Made by a program: the position numbers and the translations under genes
Shown here: positions 47,006 through 60,300 of the stretch, in pieces
How positions within the stretch are numbered: position 1 is the first letter of the stretch
How the letters are laid out: each line of letters starts with the position of its first letter
Notes under the pieces: generated by a model
Databases searched by the model: none
Seen by the model: the letters and a program-made list of their open reading frames with translations, nothing else
What the model was told of the DNA's origin: nothing
Source: Actinomucor elegans
Taxonomy: Eukaryota > Mucoromycota > Mucoromycetes > Mucorales > Mucoraceae
Reading direction: 5' to 3'
Length of the DNA stretch: 64,000 nucleotides
Assembly (NCBI GenBank): GCA_026027325.1
Contig: JAMSLZ010000001.1
Location: 3,224,001 to 3,288,000, forward strand

Positions 47006-49826
47006 TTATTGTTTAAAGCTGTTAGTATTCACTGTAGAATCGGGTGGTGGCTGTAATAACCGTAAAAGATTCTCAGGCACTTCCAGCTTTTCAATTCGTT
47101 CTTGTATCTTGGGTCGTTCACTACTATTCCATACAGAACGAATCTCCAATTGCTCTTGTAGCAATTTTTTCTTGCGCTGCATTGCCATCACTTTGCGTTC
47201 AAATTGATAGAACAAAACTTCAGCTCTTTCCAGCGCCGATTCCAGCTGGATATGACCCGTTAAATCGTTAATGTACTACATTCAAATTAACATTAGCATA
47301 TCATACATGTAATGTAGATAGACACTTACCCTCAACACCTCATCAAACTCATTCAACTCTTCTAGTATGGTCTTGCGATGCGCGTCAATAACAGCCAAGG
47401 CCACAAATAATATGAACTGTTTAGATAAATAGTCTGTCCAAAGCACTTCCCACAGACGAATCACATCTTCCCATTCAAATTCGCGCTTGAACCATACCAA
47501 CAGCCAGCGAAAGCAAAAGAACAAGTTTGATGTTTCTGTTTCTTCCAAGCGTTTATAGAGCACAGGATCCATGAACCGAATCAAAGCATCCAGCGTCTTG
47601 AGTTGTGCATGCATACCCGACTGATCCACATAAAAGTTAGATTGCATGCGCTCCATAAACAAGCTAAAGCCCCAGAAAGCCATCGCTTCATCACCCATGG
47701 CTACAAACAGTGGCGCCAACAGATCCGACATGCCTTGCACATAGCCCAGCTCCGTATTATGAAAGTTGTATGTCACCAAGATATCCTTCATCACTTCCAA
47801 GTTGGCATTAGTACCTACACACATGGCAGGGTCAGGATTAGGCAGCTCATCACCTATAAATGCTTCTTGGTCACGGTCCGTACGATGCACGTCTTTATCA
47901 ATGCGATGCTTTTCATCTTCAAAGTCCTTGGTGTTCCGAATATCAGGGTGATCAAACCAATGCGCTTTGATGGTATAGTAAGCATCGGCGCGACTGCGGC
48001 GGATAGCTTCGCGTTCATTGAACGTAGAAGTCCAAGAATAAAAGCCTAATAAGAACTTCCAAGCTTCAATGCGGATATCAGCATCAAGACCACCGCGAAA
48101 GATAAGTTGACGGACATAGTCGATAGGCACCGAGAGTTTGCCTTCATTATCAAAGAGGAGCACCCATTCTTCGGGTGATACAGGCGCTCGGCGCGTATGA
48201 ATGGGTGTAGGGCCTTGTAGTTGGGGCATGCCAAGCAAGAGACCATCCACATCGTCAGCCAAGTAATGCTCATCACGGGTACCGGAATCACCAAAACGTG
48301 CCAAGTAATGTGAAGCCATTTGGTATTCGTTTACAGTGGTTTGTACAGTACGGTTTTCTCTTAGACAGGGAGGCAATAAAGGACGGATGGGCTCAAGGAC
48401 TTGAGCTGCCGTGGTACGAGAGTACTGCGTGATTCGGGAGAAACGTTCGAGTAAGCACCAGCGAGCATCGCGTAAGCAGCGTGTAATTGGGTCAGCCTCT
48501 TCTTGTTGTTGGGCATTTGTAGCAATAGCAGCTGCTACTGCAGCCGAAATAGGGGCAGAAGTAGAGGCAACTGGAGGCGGAATGCCATTTTTAGCGGGTA
48601 AAGGTGGTGTTGAATCTACGGAATGAGCAGAAGTAGAGGCAATTGGGGCCGGAGCGATCTTTGGTTTGGGTTTACTAGGCAAAGGTGCCGATTCTACAAA
48701 ATGTACATGGGGTATATCTCGAGAGCTATGTAAATGCCAAGTTAGTTGCTCGTATTAAATTACAAAAAAGCCAAGAAGGTCTTACCTTTGTAATGGGTTA
48801 AATGCACTTAATATATCAATGATATCAAAGCCTGGCCAAGTTGTAGAGTCTAGTTGAAAACTTCTCTGCTGATAATCTTCTGAAGCAGAATACCACAATG
48901 GCTGCAGCACATCACCAGTCCTGGTTGTAATGACGATAGATCCTTGTGCATTAAGCTTTGGCGGGCATATGTACAATGAATAAATGTTCTTTAGGCTAAT
49001 GGTCATCGTTTCTTGCTGTCCCAAATTGAGGGCAATGCTCGGGAACCCTTGATCAGAAGCCAAGACACCATTCAGCTCGATAAATTTGGAGATGTCTGTG
49101 GGTTCAATTAGATATTCAGGTGTCCAAGCAATCAATATATCAACATCGTCCTATAATATCGATGATTAGTTATTGAGAAGAATGTAATTGATCAGAATCG
49201 CTTACCATTGACTTGGAAAAGATGGATAGAAAGCCGTGAATGTTATTGTCTTCCATCGGATTTGTGGATTTTTGATAGAATCCTGATTTTGTATAAATCA
49301 ATCGAACCTGATTGCTAGTATCCATTATTGGAGGCTGTTCCGTAACGCGAGAAGATCTGTAGGCAGCTGGCCTTGGTGGTAATTCACGGGGAGTATTCAC
49401 TACCGGAGTACATGATTGTATATGAACAGAAGCAGGTCTTGGAGGCAATTCATTACGTATAGTATTCACTATTGGTGTAGATGGTTCTATAATTAAAGAG
49501 GATCTGTACGCAGCAGGTCTTGGAGGTAATTCAGGTGCTATTAAAGGTACAGGATCAAGCTGGTATTCATTTGGGTTATATGTTGGATAAACTGAAGCAA
49601 TTGTATTATTAGAAGCGGTTGAATGGGAAGTCCAACTTGGTTGACGGCTTAGAAAAGGATTATATGTAGACTATAGGATGTTATTAGTATTTGGTCCCTG
49701 AAAAATATGCTAACTATTTACTCTAATAATGTGTTCTTGTCTTTGTTGTTGTTGGCGTTGTTCAATTAAAGGTATATGTTCTTGCATGTTGTATGCATTT
49801 TGGTTATAAAAACTTCCTCCACCCAT
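47006..49826 (-). CDS. gyp7: Gyp7/TBC1D15-type Rab GTPase-activating protein
   Basis: Exons 49826-49722, 49670-49206, 49150-48786, 48725-47330 and 47275-47006 encode 866 residues. The N-terminus is Gln-rich, then carries three ELPPRPA motifs. A PH-like N-terminal domain (EYLIEPTDISKFIELNG, SIALNLGQQETMTISLKNIY) precedes the TBC domain: RGGLDADIRIEAWKFLLGFY, IDKDVHRTDRDQEAF with the catalytic Arg finger, YVQGMSDLLAPLF with the Gln finger, and LFFCFRWLLVWFKREFEWED. It should stimulate GTP hydrolysis by Ypt7/Rab7-type GTPases. The C-terminal exon encodes a charged helical tail. The short frame starting MPSKPKPK at 48682 is internal to exon 4, not the start. Confidence 0.9.
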
Positions 49827-50057
49827 TATGTTAATGTTAAATGTTAATGTTAGTGAAAACTGAGAAAGAAAAAAGAGAAAGAAAGCTGTATATAAATGAA
49901 AGCCAAGTGATTTTAATGCAAAAATAATTTAATTGGTTGTTGGTAACTAAGCTAGGCAGAGGGAGATCAATAGGAATCCTTGGCAGCACAGATAATAATC
50001 TGACAGTTTCTTGGCCTTTTTGCTCTTTTTATCCTTTTTATTTTATTTTATGGTAGT

Positions 50058-50650
50058 CTAATTCAACAACTTCTTTACAATATCGCTAACGACCTTGCGG
50101 TCAGCAACGGCTGAATCGTGCTTCCATGCCTTCATCACCTTGCCCATATCTCTGGTTGTAGCAGCACCTAGCTCTCCGATAATTTCCTTTAGCTCTTCTT
50201 CAATTTGCTCCTTGGTCATTTGTTCAGGCAAATAGTCTTGGAGAACAGATAGTTCAAGACGCTCATTGGCGGCCAACTCAGGTCTACCACCGGCTTCATA
50301 TTGGTCAATAGAATCTTGGCGACGCTTAATGGCCTTTTGAAGAACTGACATTAAGGCCTCGTCTTCCGAGCTACCTTCAGTAAAGTTGGGGCTCTTGGTG
50401 TAATAAGTGAAATCACTCAAAAGACCTTTCACGACATTCAACTCGGGTTGCTTCTTGGCCTTCATGAATGTTTTGCGATCGTCCTTAAGACGGTTAATGA
50501 GTGTTCCTATACAAGTATGTTGGTGATTTTTTTGGAAAGCAAGGGTCCTATGTATGTTTTACCTGCACTGACAGGGGCAGTCGTATAACATCTACTAGCA
50601 GCGATTGAGATAGGTCTAATGGATCCAGTGAAACGCGTAAGAAAAGACAT
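50058..50650 (-). CDS. aim41: Aim41-like GatB/YqeY domain protein
   Basis: Exons 50650-50563 and 50506-50058 encode 178 residues. The first 30 residues (SFLTRFTGSIRPISIAASRC) are basic and uncharged otherwise, a likely mitochondrial presequence. The rest is a YqeY domain: LINRLKDDRK, ELNVVKGLLSDFTYYTKSP, KAIKRRQDSIDQYEAGGRPE and LSVLQDYLPEQMTKEQIEEE. The bacterial homologue resembles the GatB tail of tRNA amidotransferase; the mitochondrial function is not settled. The 5' exon is needed for the targeting signal; it is too short to show as an ORF. Confidence 0.88.
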
Positions 50651-52855
50651 AGTTGTGTTATTTATAAATTGAAAAAGAAGAACTTGTAATTGACAGGGCT
50701 TTAATGATTATATCATTTCCAAGCAACAAATGCACTAAAACGCGAGCATTTTAAAGAGGGGTTTTAATTTAAACCGTTTTTATTGGGAGTTGGAGATGAA
50801 ATGAGTTGAATGATGATGGATAGGGTCATCAAAATTTTTTTATCATCTGTTTCTTTAAAGCCATATTATTATGATAAGTATGTTTAGGTACCTCTGTGAT
50901 ATTTTATCAAAGATAGTATAGAGCAAAATTATACATTGAATGGCGTAAGCATTATTAGATTTTTTTTATCAATTTATGGAGCTCTTTTGATAAAAGTTGA
51001 CTATTTGGTGTATTTCTAAATAGAATCATAAGGCTGGCGTAAGATGAAATATATTTTCTTAAAGAAAAAGCTGTATAAAAATTGGATTTTGTGTCATACT
51101 TTGGTTGTTGTATATTATGTTATATATATGGTCGTTTTAGTTGCATAGACTGTTGTATACATAACTGATAAACGTATGCTAAATGATTATATGAACATTT
51201 CTTTTTTCATTTTATTCTTCATTGTTGAAAATAACATGCCTAAAGTCCAGTGAGCACTAAAGTATAATTGCCATACTTCAAAGCTCCATTTCAGTTTATA
51301 AAAACTGTCTAGAAATAATCAAACAATTTTGTTTTAAAGAAACAAATTCAACGGACGATTATATGTATCGCAACATGTTTCAAGTATCTTCATTATTGTA
51401 TGTTTCCTATGGTGGATATTCAATTATAAAAAAAGTATTTTAAGTATGATTGGGCATCATTTTAACTACTATCTTTTTATACACGCAAAAAATAATAATA
51501 AATGGAGCTCTTTATAATTCTGATGCTTTACATTTAATAAAATACAATAAAAATATACTGTTACAGTACCCATGGTGCCAAAGAGTCGTGTATGAAGTTA
51601 TCAATTGAGATTTAAAATCCGCCATTTATTTTTACAAAGCCGCCAATTGGCATCGTGGACACTGTATAGTATTCATCATATGAGATCTATTTTATTTGTA
51701 TATTCTGCAAGGCCGATTGTAGCCTTAATAAAAAGCTAAAAGTAAGTCGGTGTCTGAAAGTGTGTGCTAAAGATGATACTCTAGCCAACTTTCCAGGAAT
51801 CATTTCATACCTTCCATGGCTACATTTCTCAATTATCTTGGTCAGAAGTCACATCTAATTAGTGATACATGTTCAGATTGAATTAATACGTCTATCCGGG
51901 CTATAGTTTTATTGACTTTTGCAAGTGTACTACGTATGTATTAATGACGGGTAGTATATTCAGTATACTCCATATAAATTAAACAATATGCAATTTCTAG
52001 ATATCTCCACCAATCTTGGTTTAATATCGCATCTGATCAATAATATATACTCAGGATAAGCTGCTGCATCTCTTAATATCATTTAAGAGTATATAGTGAT
52101 TAAAGTTACTTTGTTTTCATTCTGCAGAAAAAAGACTGTTGGGTTGATTTAGCGAGCATCCATCACATTTTCTCAAGGGCTCTTTATGCAACTAAAATAA
52201 TGTTTGAGTAAAATACGCTTATCGTACTTGAGATTTATTTGTTGTGCGTCGAATTCAAACCTTGTGTTACATGCGCTGGCAACACTGTTACATGTTATCA
52301 ATTAACAAATTTGATATATATTCCATTGAATTTGGGCCCATTTCAAATAAAAACTACCTTTCAGATACAATAATATTTAATAGAGGGCTTATTTTGTTTA
52401 GTGTAGCATAATAGAATCCAAGCTGACAAGTTGAACTTTGCGATTTCCTTCAGTTCCCTCACACGCCGTTGCTCAATAAGACCACGTACTAACTCTTGTA
52501 TTTTCATTTATTTATAAGAACTACAACCTCTAAAATCAATGTTCAATATTAAAATATCATTCATTCATCCCTGCTACCGATCTACTTCCTTTTTTTTGAC
52601 TCGATACGAATATGATCCAGTTCTCAACTTAGCAACAATGCATCTTTCGTTACTGTTACGCAATACTAACTCCAAATAAACAAATCCAAGTAGACTGCTT
52701 GATACAAGTCTATCATGATCCAGACTTAGAGTAACCTAGATCAAAACTCGCAAAAATAAAAAGTATACCTGGTCATCACGATAATCTCGTTTGCAATAGA
52801 TAACCTTGATACATGTATTTTATTAATAATTTTGTATAATACACAGACACCAGTC
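50651..52855. other. AT-rich intergenic DNA with one minus-strand repeat copy
   Basis: A reverse-orientation copy of the dispersed repeat at about 51990-52040 reads, on the minus strand, gatgcgatattaaaccaaga then ttggtggagatatct. No gene recognised; many TATAAA-like and homopolymer stretches. Confidence 0.5.
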
Positions 52856-54400
<1,545 letters not shown>

Positions 54401-55520
54401 TTCCCAACAGTTTTTTTTGCAAAAAGAAAAAGAGAAGATATACAGAAAAAGAAAAAATAGGGTTGCGTATTGACGTAGTTCGCACGTGATATACCGAATC
54501 TAGACTTCCATTACGTGTTTTTTTTCAGTGGAGGCTGAAAACTCATGAGGTATACCCTCTGGAGTCCAATCTGTCAAATCTTGACCGAGGTTTTGGTAAC
54601 TTAAATGGCTTTTTTCGAGGTATGATTTATAATTGAATAGTGATCTTAAAGTCTTCAATCATGCATCTTACTGTTTTTTTTGGAAATGTTTTTATATAAA
54701 AAGACTCGACTTGCAGCCTGAAACCAAAAACATAAATAATCTCATATAATTGGACATTACTTCCAGCTTTTGTTTACAAATAGTAGTGTGATTTTAACAT
54801 TATTTAGTGTAAAATTGAATTCTAGACAAACTTAATTAATAGACTACATACAAGTTATGTCTTTTTACTGTACAAATATTATGTTAAAGTCAAGAATGAA
54901 GGCCTAGAGTCGCTTGAAACAGAAAATTTTGATTTTCCTTCCTCAGCTATCCAATGGCATTTAAACCTAGAAAATTTTTAAACTGCACTTTATTCTACTC
55001 ACTCATCACCAATAAGATGGTAGAAAATTTTTTTTTATTGACCAACAGCAGTATTCCAGATATTTCTTTGAAGCCAATTATTCAAAACTTTGATCTTTAT
55101 TTTTGGTTGTAAAGTTTCATTTTATAGGAATAGGCAACATCTGTTATATATTATCGCGTCAGATTTTTTGTACTTTTTTTTATATCTAAAAGCTTCAATT
55201 AATAAATTAATAATAAAAAACGGTGTGGGTGCATCACTTTATAATTCAAGTATAAATGTTAGCCATCGAGCCAAAGGCAGCTTAGCATTTATTCCATTAT
55301 ATATGCAATTATGTTTTGATTGATTTGCACCATCAAAAAAAATAGCAAAGTACCAACAAGTCTTCAAGTTTTTCTTACCTAATCACCAACAGCTGTGCTA
55401 ACAGTTTAAATACAGCTAAAGAGTATAAGGTATAGCGATGCTTAATGTATATAAACTAGATTTTGGAAAGGCTACTCTACTCTAAGTGCTAATGGCGTTA
55501 ATGTTAGGACGATCACAACC
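54401..55520. other. divergent promoter and intergenic DNA between hog1 and slx1
   Basis: A CACGTG E-box sits at 54483-54488, about 85 bp upstream of the hog1 ATG. The rest is AT-rich, with no gene recognised. Confidence 0.45.
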
Positions 55521-56520
55521 ATGCCCTATTGTTCTTTTTACAGTTGCTATCTCATTCGTTCTTTAAAAGAAGGGCATGCCAACAAAGTGTATGTAGGAAG
55601 TACCCCAAACCCACAGCGTCGATTAAGGCAACACAATGGCGAAATAACACAAGGAGCTTATAAAACAAGCAAGCACAGGCCTTGGTAGATACTTGGTCCA
55701 TCCAGTGATATACTTGTTGATAACATTGCCTTTTTTTAGGCAATATGTCATGGTGATTTACGGTTTTCCAAGCAAAATACACGCGTTACAGTTTGAATGG
55801 GCTTGGCAAAAACCGCTGAAAAGTAGACATACTAAAGTATCAAAAACTGCGTCTAGCATGGAGAAAAAACTACTATTGAAAGATACCAAGCATCCTAATT
55901 TGATGTTGACCAAGATGTGGGCTGCGCAGTTGCTACTCAATACAATACCTTTTTGTAAATGGCCTCTGAAGCTCCGATTTGTTATACCCAGTATGCAGGC
56001 TCTATTCCTCGAGAACATTACCTTGCCAGTGCATATTACGTCTTCAGTAGGATCTATAAGGGATTTGGAGAAACAGATCAAAGAAAAAGGTCCGTACTGA
56101 TATTAGCTGTGATTTGGTTATTAATACGTTACATAGAGGCTGTAGTTCTATCTAAACATCAAATGTTCTTAAAGGAAGGGAGCGAGTGGATGCCTTGTTT
56201 TGTTTGTAATAAAACGATATCAAAGGTAAGGAATATAATTTACTTATGCGCTCTATTTCTAATTGGCCAAATAGTGCGATACAATCAGCTATGTTGAATG
56301 TTCAAACTGTAGTGCAATGAAAAGCCACGTAGTTTGTTTAGCGAACCTGTGGACTGATCCACTTGAGCTTTTACCTGTCAAAGGCCATTGCCCCAATTGT
56401 AACAATGTACATATTTGGGGTGAACTGATTAGTAAAAGTCAATTGAAATATACACTCATAGATAAAGAGCAAGAAGATAGTGATAGTTCTTCATGTTCAT
56501 CCATTATTAACCTAACATAA
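55521..56520 (+). CDS. slx1: Slx1 structure-specific endonuclease subunit
   Basis: Exons 55521-55684, 55740-56089, 56137-56225 and 56275-56520 encode 282 residues. The GIY-YIG nuclease domain is [36 protein letters not shown] with HRPW and the following [20 protein letters not shown]; the catalytic Arg and later Glu are present. The C-terminal Zn-binding module has [25 protein letters not shown] and CPNC. Slx1 pairs with Slx4 to cut branched DNA such as Holliday junctions and stalled forks. The acceptor for exon 4 was chosen to keep the Cys pairs in frame. Length is normal for the family. Confidence 0.92.
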
Positions 56521-57090
56521 GGTGCATTCCGTGTAACATAAAAGACAGTTGCACTAGGGAATCAAAAGCGTGGTTAGGCTATTATTGGGGTCTCAAAAGA
56601 CCATTGGGAGTGTTATATATCCATCAAGTAAAGATGTAAAAACTTTAACTATATCTCAGTGTTTTCTTTTCTTTTCCTTTTTTTTTGTCTTTTTTTTTTG
56701 CTTAAGATAGCTCTGTTAGCTGGAAAGTTACTCAGAGTTCGAGATATAGCGCCGAGAAAGAAGCCACCATTTCATAATATGAAACAATCTATACAAATTT
56801 CAGTTTGATTTTTACGTATAGTTCTATCACAATCAAGCTGTAAAACGTATCCCTAACCTTGTTATTTAAGGAGATAAGCTGCAGTTTATGTTTGCTGCGG
56901 CGGTTCTATCGAATTACAAAAGCTAGTGGATTATCAGTCAAAATTTTCTACCCAATCAGACCCCATTTACCTAGCAGTCACAGAACGTTTTAGTCGAAAA
57001 CCAAAAAAGTTTTCTGATTTAACCAAGCAAGAAAGGCGCTAAATAATAAAGCTTTTCTTTATCTTTCTTTTACAATCTATTTTATAAAAG
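56521..57090. promoter_or_regulatory. intergenic region with arb1 promoter
   Basis: Contains the 3' end of slx1 and the upstream region of arb1, including T-rich tracts at about 56661-56699 and a pyrimidine-rich stretch (cttttctttatctttctttt) shortly before the ATG at 57091. Confidence 0.4.
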
Positions 57091-58953
57091 ATGAGTGCAA
57101 CCATTTCCGCATCTAAGGCTAAGCGTCTCGCAGCTAGAGCTGCCAAGAGCTCCAAGAACGGAACTCCCAAGTCATCTGGAAAGAACACTCCTCTCATGGC
57201 TTCTGAGAATAACAGTACCGAGGATTTGGCTGTCAGCAATCTCAAGATCAGTACTGACCGTACTGCTACTGGTGTCTATTCTTCTCAAGAAAGAAGCAGA
57301 GATATCAAGATTGATTCTTTCTCTTTGAACTTCCACGGTCGTGTCTTGATTGATAATGCTACTATCGAACTCAATTTTGGCAGACGTTATGGTCTCATCG
57401 GTTCCAACGGTTCTGGTAAATCCACCTTCTTGGAATCTCTTGCTGGTCGTGATATCGAAATTCCTGATCATATTGATGTAAGTACTTATTTATAGGTTTT
57501 GGAGAAGGGTTGCTCATATAGTTCTATTTAGATCTACCTCTTGAACCAAGAAGCTGAGCCTTCTAACCAAAACGCTGTTGAAGCTGTCATTAGCTCTGCT
57601 CAAAAGGAAGTCGCTCGTCTTGAGAAGCAAGTTGAGGATATTCTCGGTGAGGAAGATGGAGGTGACAACCCATTGTTGGATGATATCTATGAGCGTATTG
57701 AGCAAATGGATCCTGCCACCTTTGAAGTCAGAGCCTGTACTCTCTTGGCCGGTTTGGGTTTCGACACTAAGCAAATGGCAAAGGCTACCAAGGATATGTC
57801 TGGTGGTTGGAGAATGCGTGTTGCTCTTGCTCGTGCTCTTTTCATTAAGCCTACCTTGTTGCTTTTGGATGAACCTACTAACCATTTGGATTTGGAAGCC
57901 ACTGTCTGGCTCGAAGAATACTTGAAGACCTATGACCGTATTCTCGTCATGGTTTCTCACTCTCAAGATTTCTTGAATGGTGTCTGTTCTAACATGATGC
58001 ACTTGACCCATAAGCGTAAGCTTGTCTACTATGGTGGTAACTACGATATGTTTGTCAAGATTAAGGAAGAAAATGAAGTCAACCAAGCCAAGGCTTATGC
58101 TAAGCAACAAGAAGAAATTGCTCACATCAAAAAGTTCATTGCTTCTGCTGGTACTTATGCTAACTTGGTCAGACAAGCCAAGTCCAAGCAAAAGATCATT
58201 GACAAGATGGAGGCTGCTGGTTTGATCGAAAAGGTTGAAGCTCCTTTGGCTTTCAAATTCTCATTCACTGATGTAGCCAAGCTTCCTCCTCCCGTTCTTG
58301 CTTTCCAAGATGTCTCTTTTGCCTACAGTGGCAACATGGCTGACTGTCTTTACAGAAACTTGGAATTGGGTATTGATATGGATTCCCGTGTTGCCTTGGT
58401 CGGTCCCAATGGTGCTGGTAAGTCTACTTTGCTCAAGTTGATGGACAATGAACTTGTTCCTACTGGTGGTCGTGTCCAAAAGCACACTGCTTTGAAGCTC
58501 GGTAAATACTCTCAGCACTCCAACGATCAACTCGATATGAACCTTTCTCCTATCGATTACATGCGTAACAAGTTCCCTAAGGAATCCTCTGATATTGAAC
58601 ACTGGCGTCGTCAACTCGGCCGTTATGGTTTGACTGGTGCTCATCAAACTTCTCTTATCGGTACTCTCTCTGATGGTCTCAAATCCCGTCTTGTGTTTGC
58701 TGAATTGGCTGTTCTTCGTCCTCATATTATCTTGTTGGATGAACCTACCAATCACTTGGATATGGAATCTATTGACTCTCTTGCCGATGCTATTAACCGT
58801 TTCTCTGGTGGTGTCGTTCTTGTTTCTCACGATTTCCGTTTGATTTCTCAAGTCGCAAAGCAAATCTGGCGTTGTGAAAACGGTCATGTTGAACCTTTCG
58901 AAGGTTCCATTGCTGCTTACAAGGAACAACTCAGAAAGAAGGTCAAGTTGTAA
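57091..58953 (+). CDS. arb1: ABC-F ATPase Arb1 (ribosome biogenesis)
   Basis: Exons 57091-57477 and 57532-58953 encode 602 residues. Two ABC cassettes are present: Walker A GSNGSGKST and GPNGAGKST, signatures DMSGGWRMR and LSDGLKSR, Walker B LLLLDEPTNHLD and IILLDEPTNHLD, each followed by a switch His (VMVSHSQDF, VLVSHDFR). No membrane segments. The Lys/Ala-rich N-terminus and linker LVRQAKSKQKIIDKMEAAGL match Arb1/ABCF2. Arb1 shuttles between nucleus and cytoplasm and helps 40S and 60S assembly. Codon use is strongly biased (frequent GGT, GCT, AAG, CTC/TTG), unlike most neighbours, which suits a highly expressed gene. Confidence 0.93.
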
Positions 58954-60300
58954 ATCTCTTTCTTATCTTACTCTTTATAAATATTATTATTCCAACAAAA
59001 CCTTCTATATATTCTCTCTTTTTTCCCGTTTTCTATTCATTTTTCGCTTACTACAGTCACTTTTTACACACACACAAAAAAAACGCTTTTTTCTTACTAT
59101 TTAGCATAATAAAGAAGCAAATTTAGATGATTATAGACCAAATCAAATTCTTTCTTTTTTAGACCTGTTTGAAACTGTTTTGAGGCTTGTAATTTGGTAA
59201 ATGTTTGATGAAAAGTAGTTTGGCAAAAATGAATATTATTCCAAATGATATTAAAGTAGATTCAAGATCTCAACAAACACAGTAGCTCATTCTGAACATG
59301 TTGAGAAAATCAAATGCGACATCCAACCGAGATCGGTCGAGATCGCCTGTGTTAATGAGTGCAACATGTCAATTTCCCAAGGTCGGATTTTTGAAATTCA
59401 GACGATAAAATTTTATATCTCAAACTTGAAACCGTGACTGTAAAAGACTATGGCTACGTCGTATTTTTGATTCTGCACAAGCAATCCATTTTGTAGAGCA
59501 TCGAATTCATTTTCCAATAGTATAGTTTTATGAGCAATAATGAATAGAAGGGACTCCATTTAGATTTAAAAAAAAAATACTATGTTGTCGGAGTCAGTTA
59601 GCCCTTCGTTACAACTACCCAAGGCTATGATAATTGATTCACTTAAGGAGAGAGAAAAAAAACTCGATTTTCTGGATCAAAAAAAACCATTTGGAGAGTT
59701 TTAATTTTGTATATAACAGGGCCTGGCCGTTGAACTCAGCCACTGGTAACCAACAAATCGATTTACTGTATTTTAAAGGATGCAGAATTTAACTACAAGT
59801 GCTATGTATATATTAACCATAGCAGTATGGTCCTGCACAACGTTACTGTAAAAAGTACTACGTAATACTCTGGATTCTGCTGCGTTTTCTTTTGTACCCA
59901 ACACATATTCGGTTTTGAATTTAGGTGGTTTATTCAACTGGGTATGTATATGCTTCTTTTAGAAGTACGTAGTAAACAATACAAAGTCTCTGGTTCTCCA
60001 GGATAAAAGTAAAACAAATTTCTCGAAATAGCATTGCAATAACAAAGGCCTTTCAGCAATTGTATGAATCATTGTATTCGTCCTCAAGACATAACAATGG
60101 CCTTGCAGCTTTTCAAACTATACATTTTTGAAATAGCTGTCGATTCGATACGGATATCTCTTTTTAAGAATGTTGGGTAAAAATCGAATGAACATTCCCG
60201 TCCACGCAATATAAGTATATCTATGGTAGTCTAGATCAGGAATACCTTCTTGATTACTCTCTTTCTTCTTGATAGTATTATATACATAAAAAAAAAAGCA
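58954..60300. other. intergenic DNA with a well-preserved repeat copy
   Basis: The dispersed repeat at 59288-59347 is the cleanest copy seen. No gene recognised. T- and A-rich runs flank 59565-59690. Confidence 0.5.
59288..59347 (+). repeat. dispersed palindromic repeat, best copy
   Basis: Order of modules: cattctgaacatgttgag, aaatgcgacatccaa, then the core ccgagatcggtcgagatcg. CCGAGATCGG is a perfect 10-bp palindrome. Confidence 0.65.

Noticed and set aside
47603..48049. Plus-strand frame opposite the Gyp7 TBC domain
   Set aside because: Antisense shadow of a well-supported exon.
57514..58191. Long minus-strand frames opposite arb1 (57514-58191 and 58261-58929)
   Set aside because: Shadow frames produced by strong codon bias; arb1 on the plus strand has full domain support.
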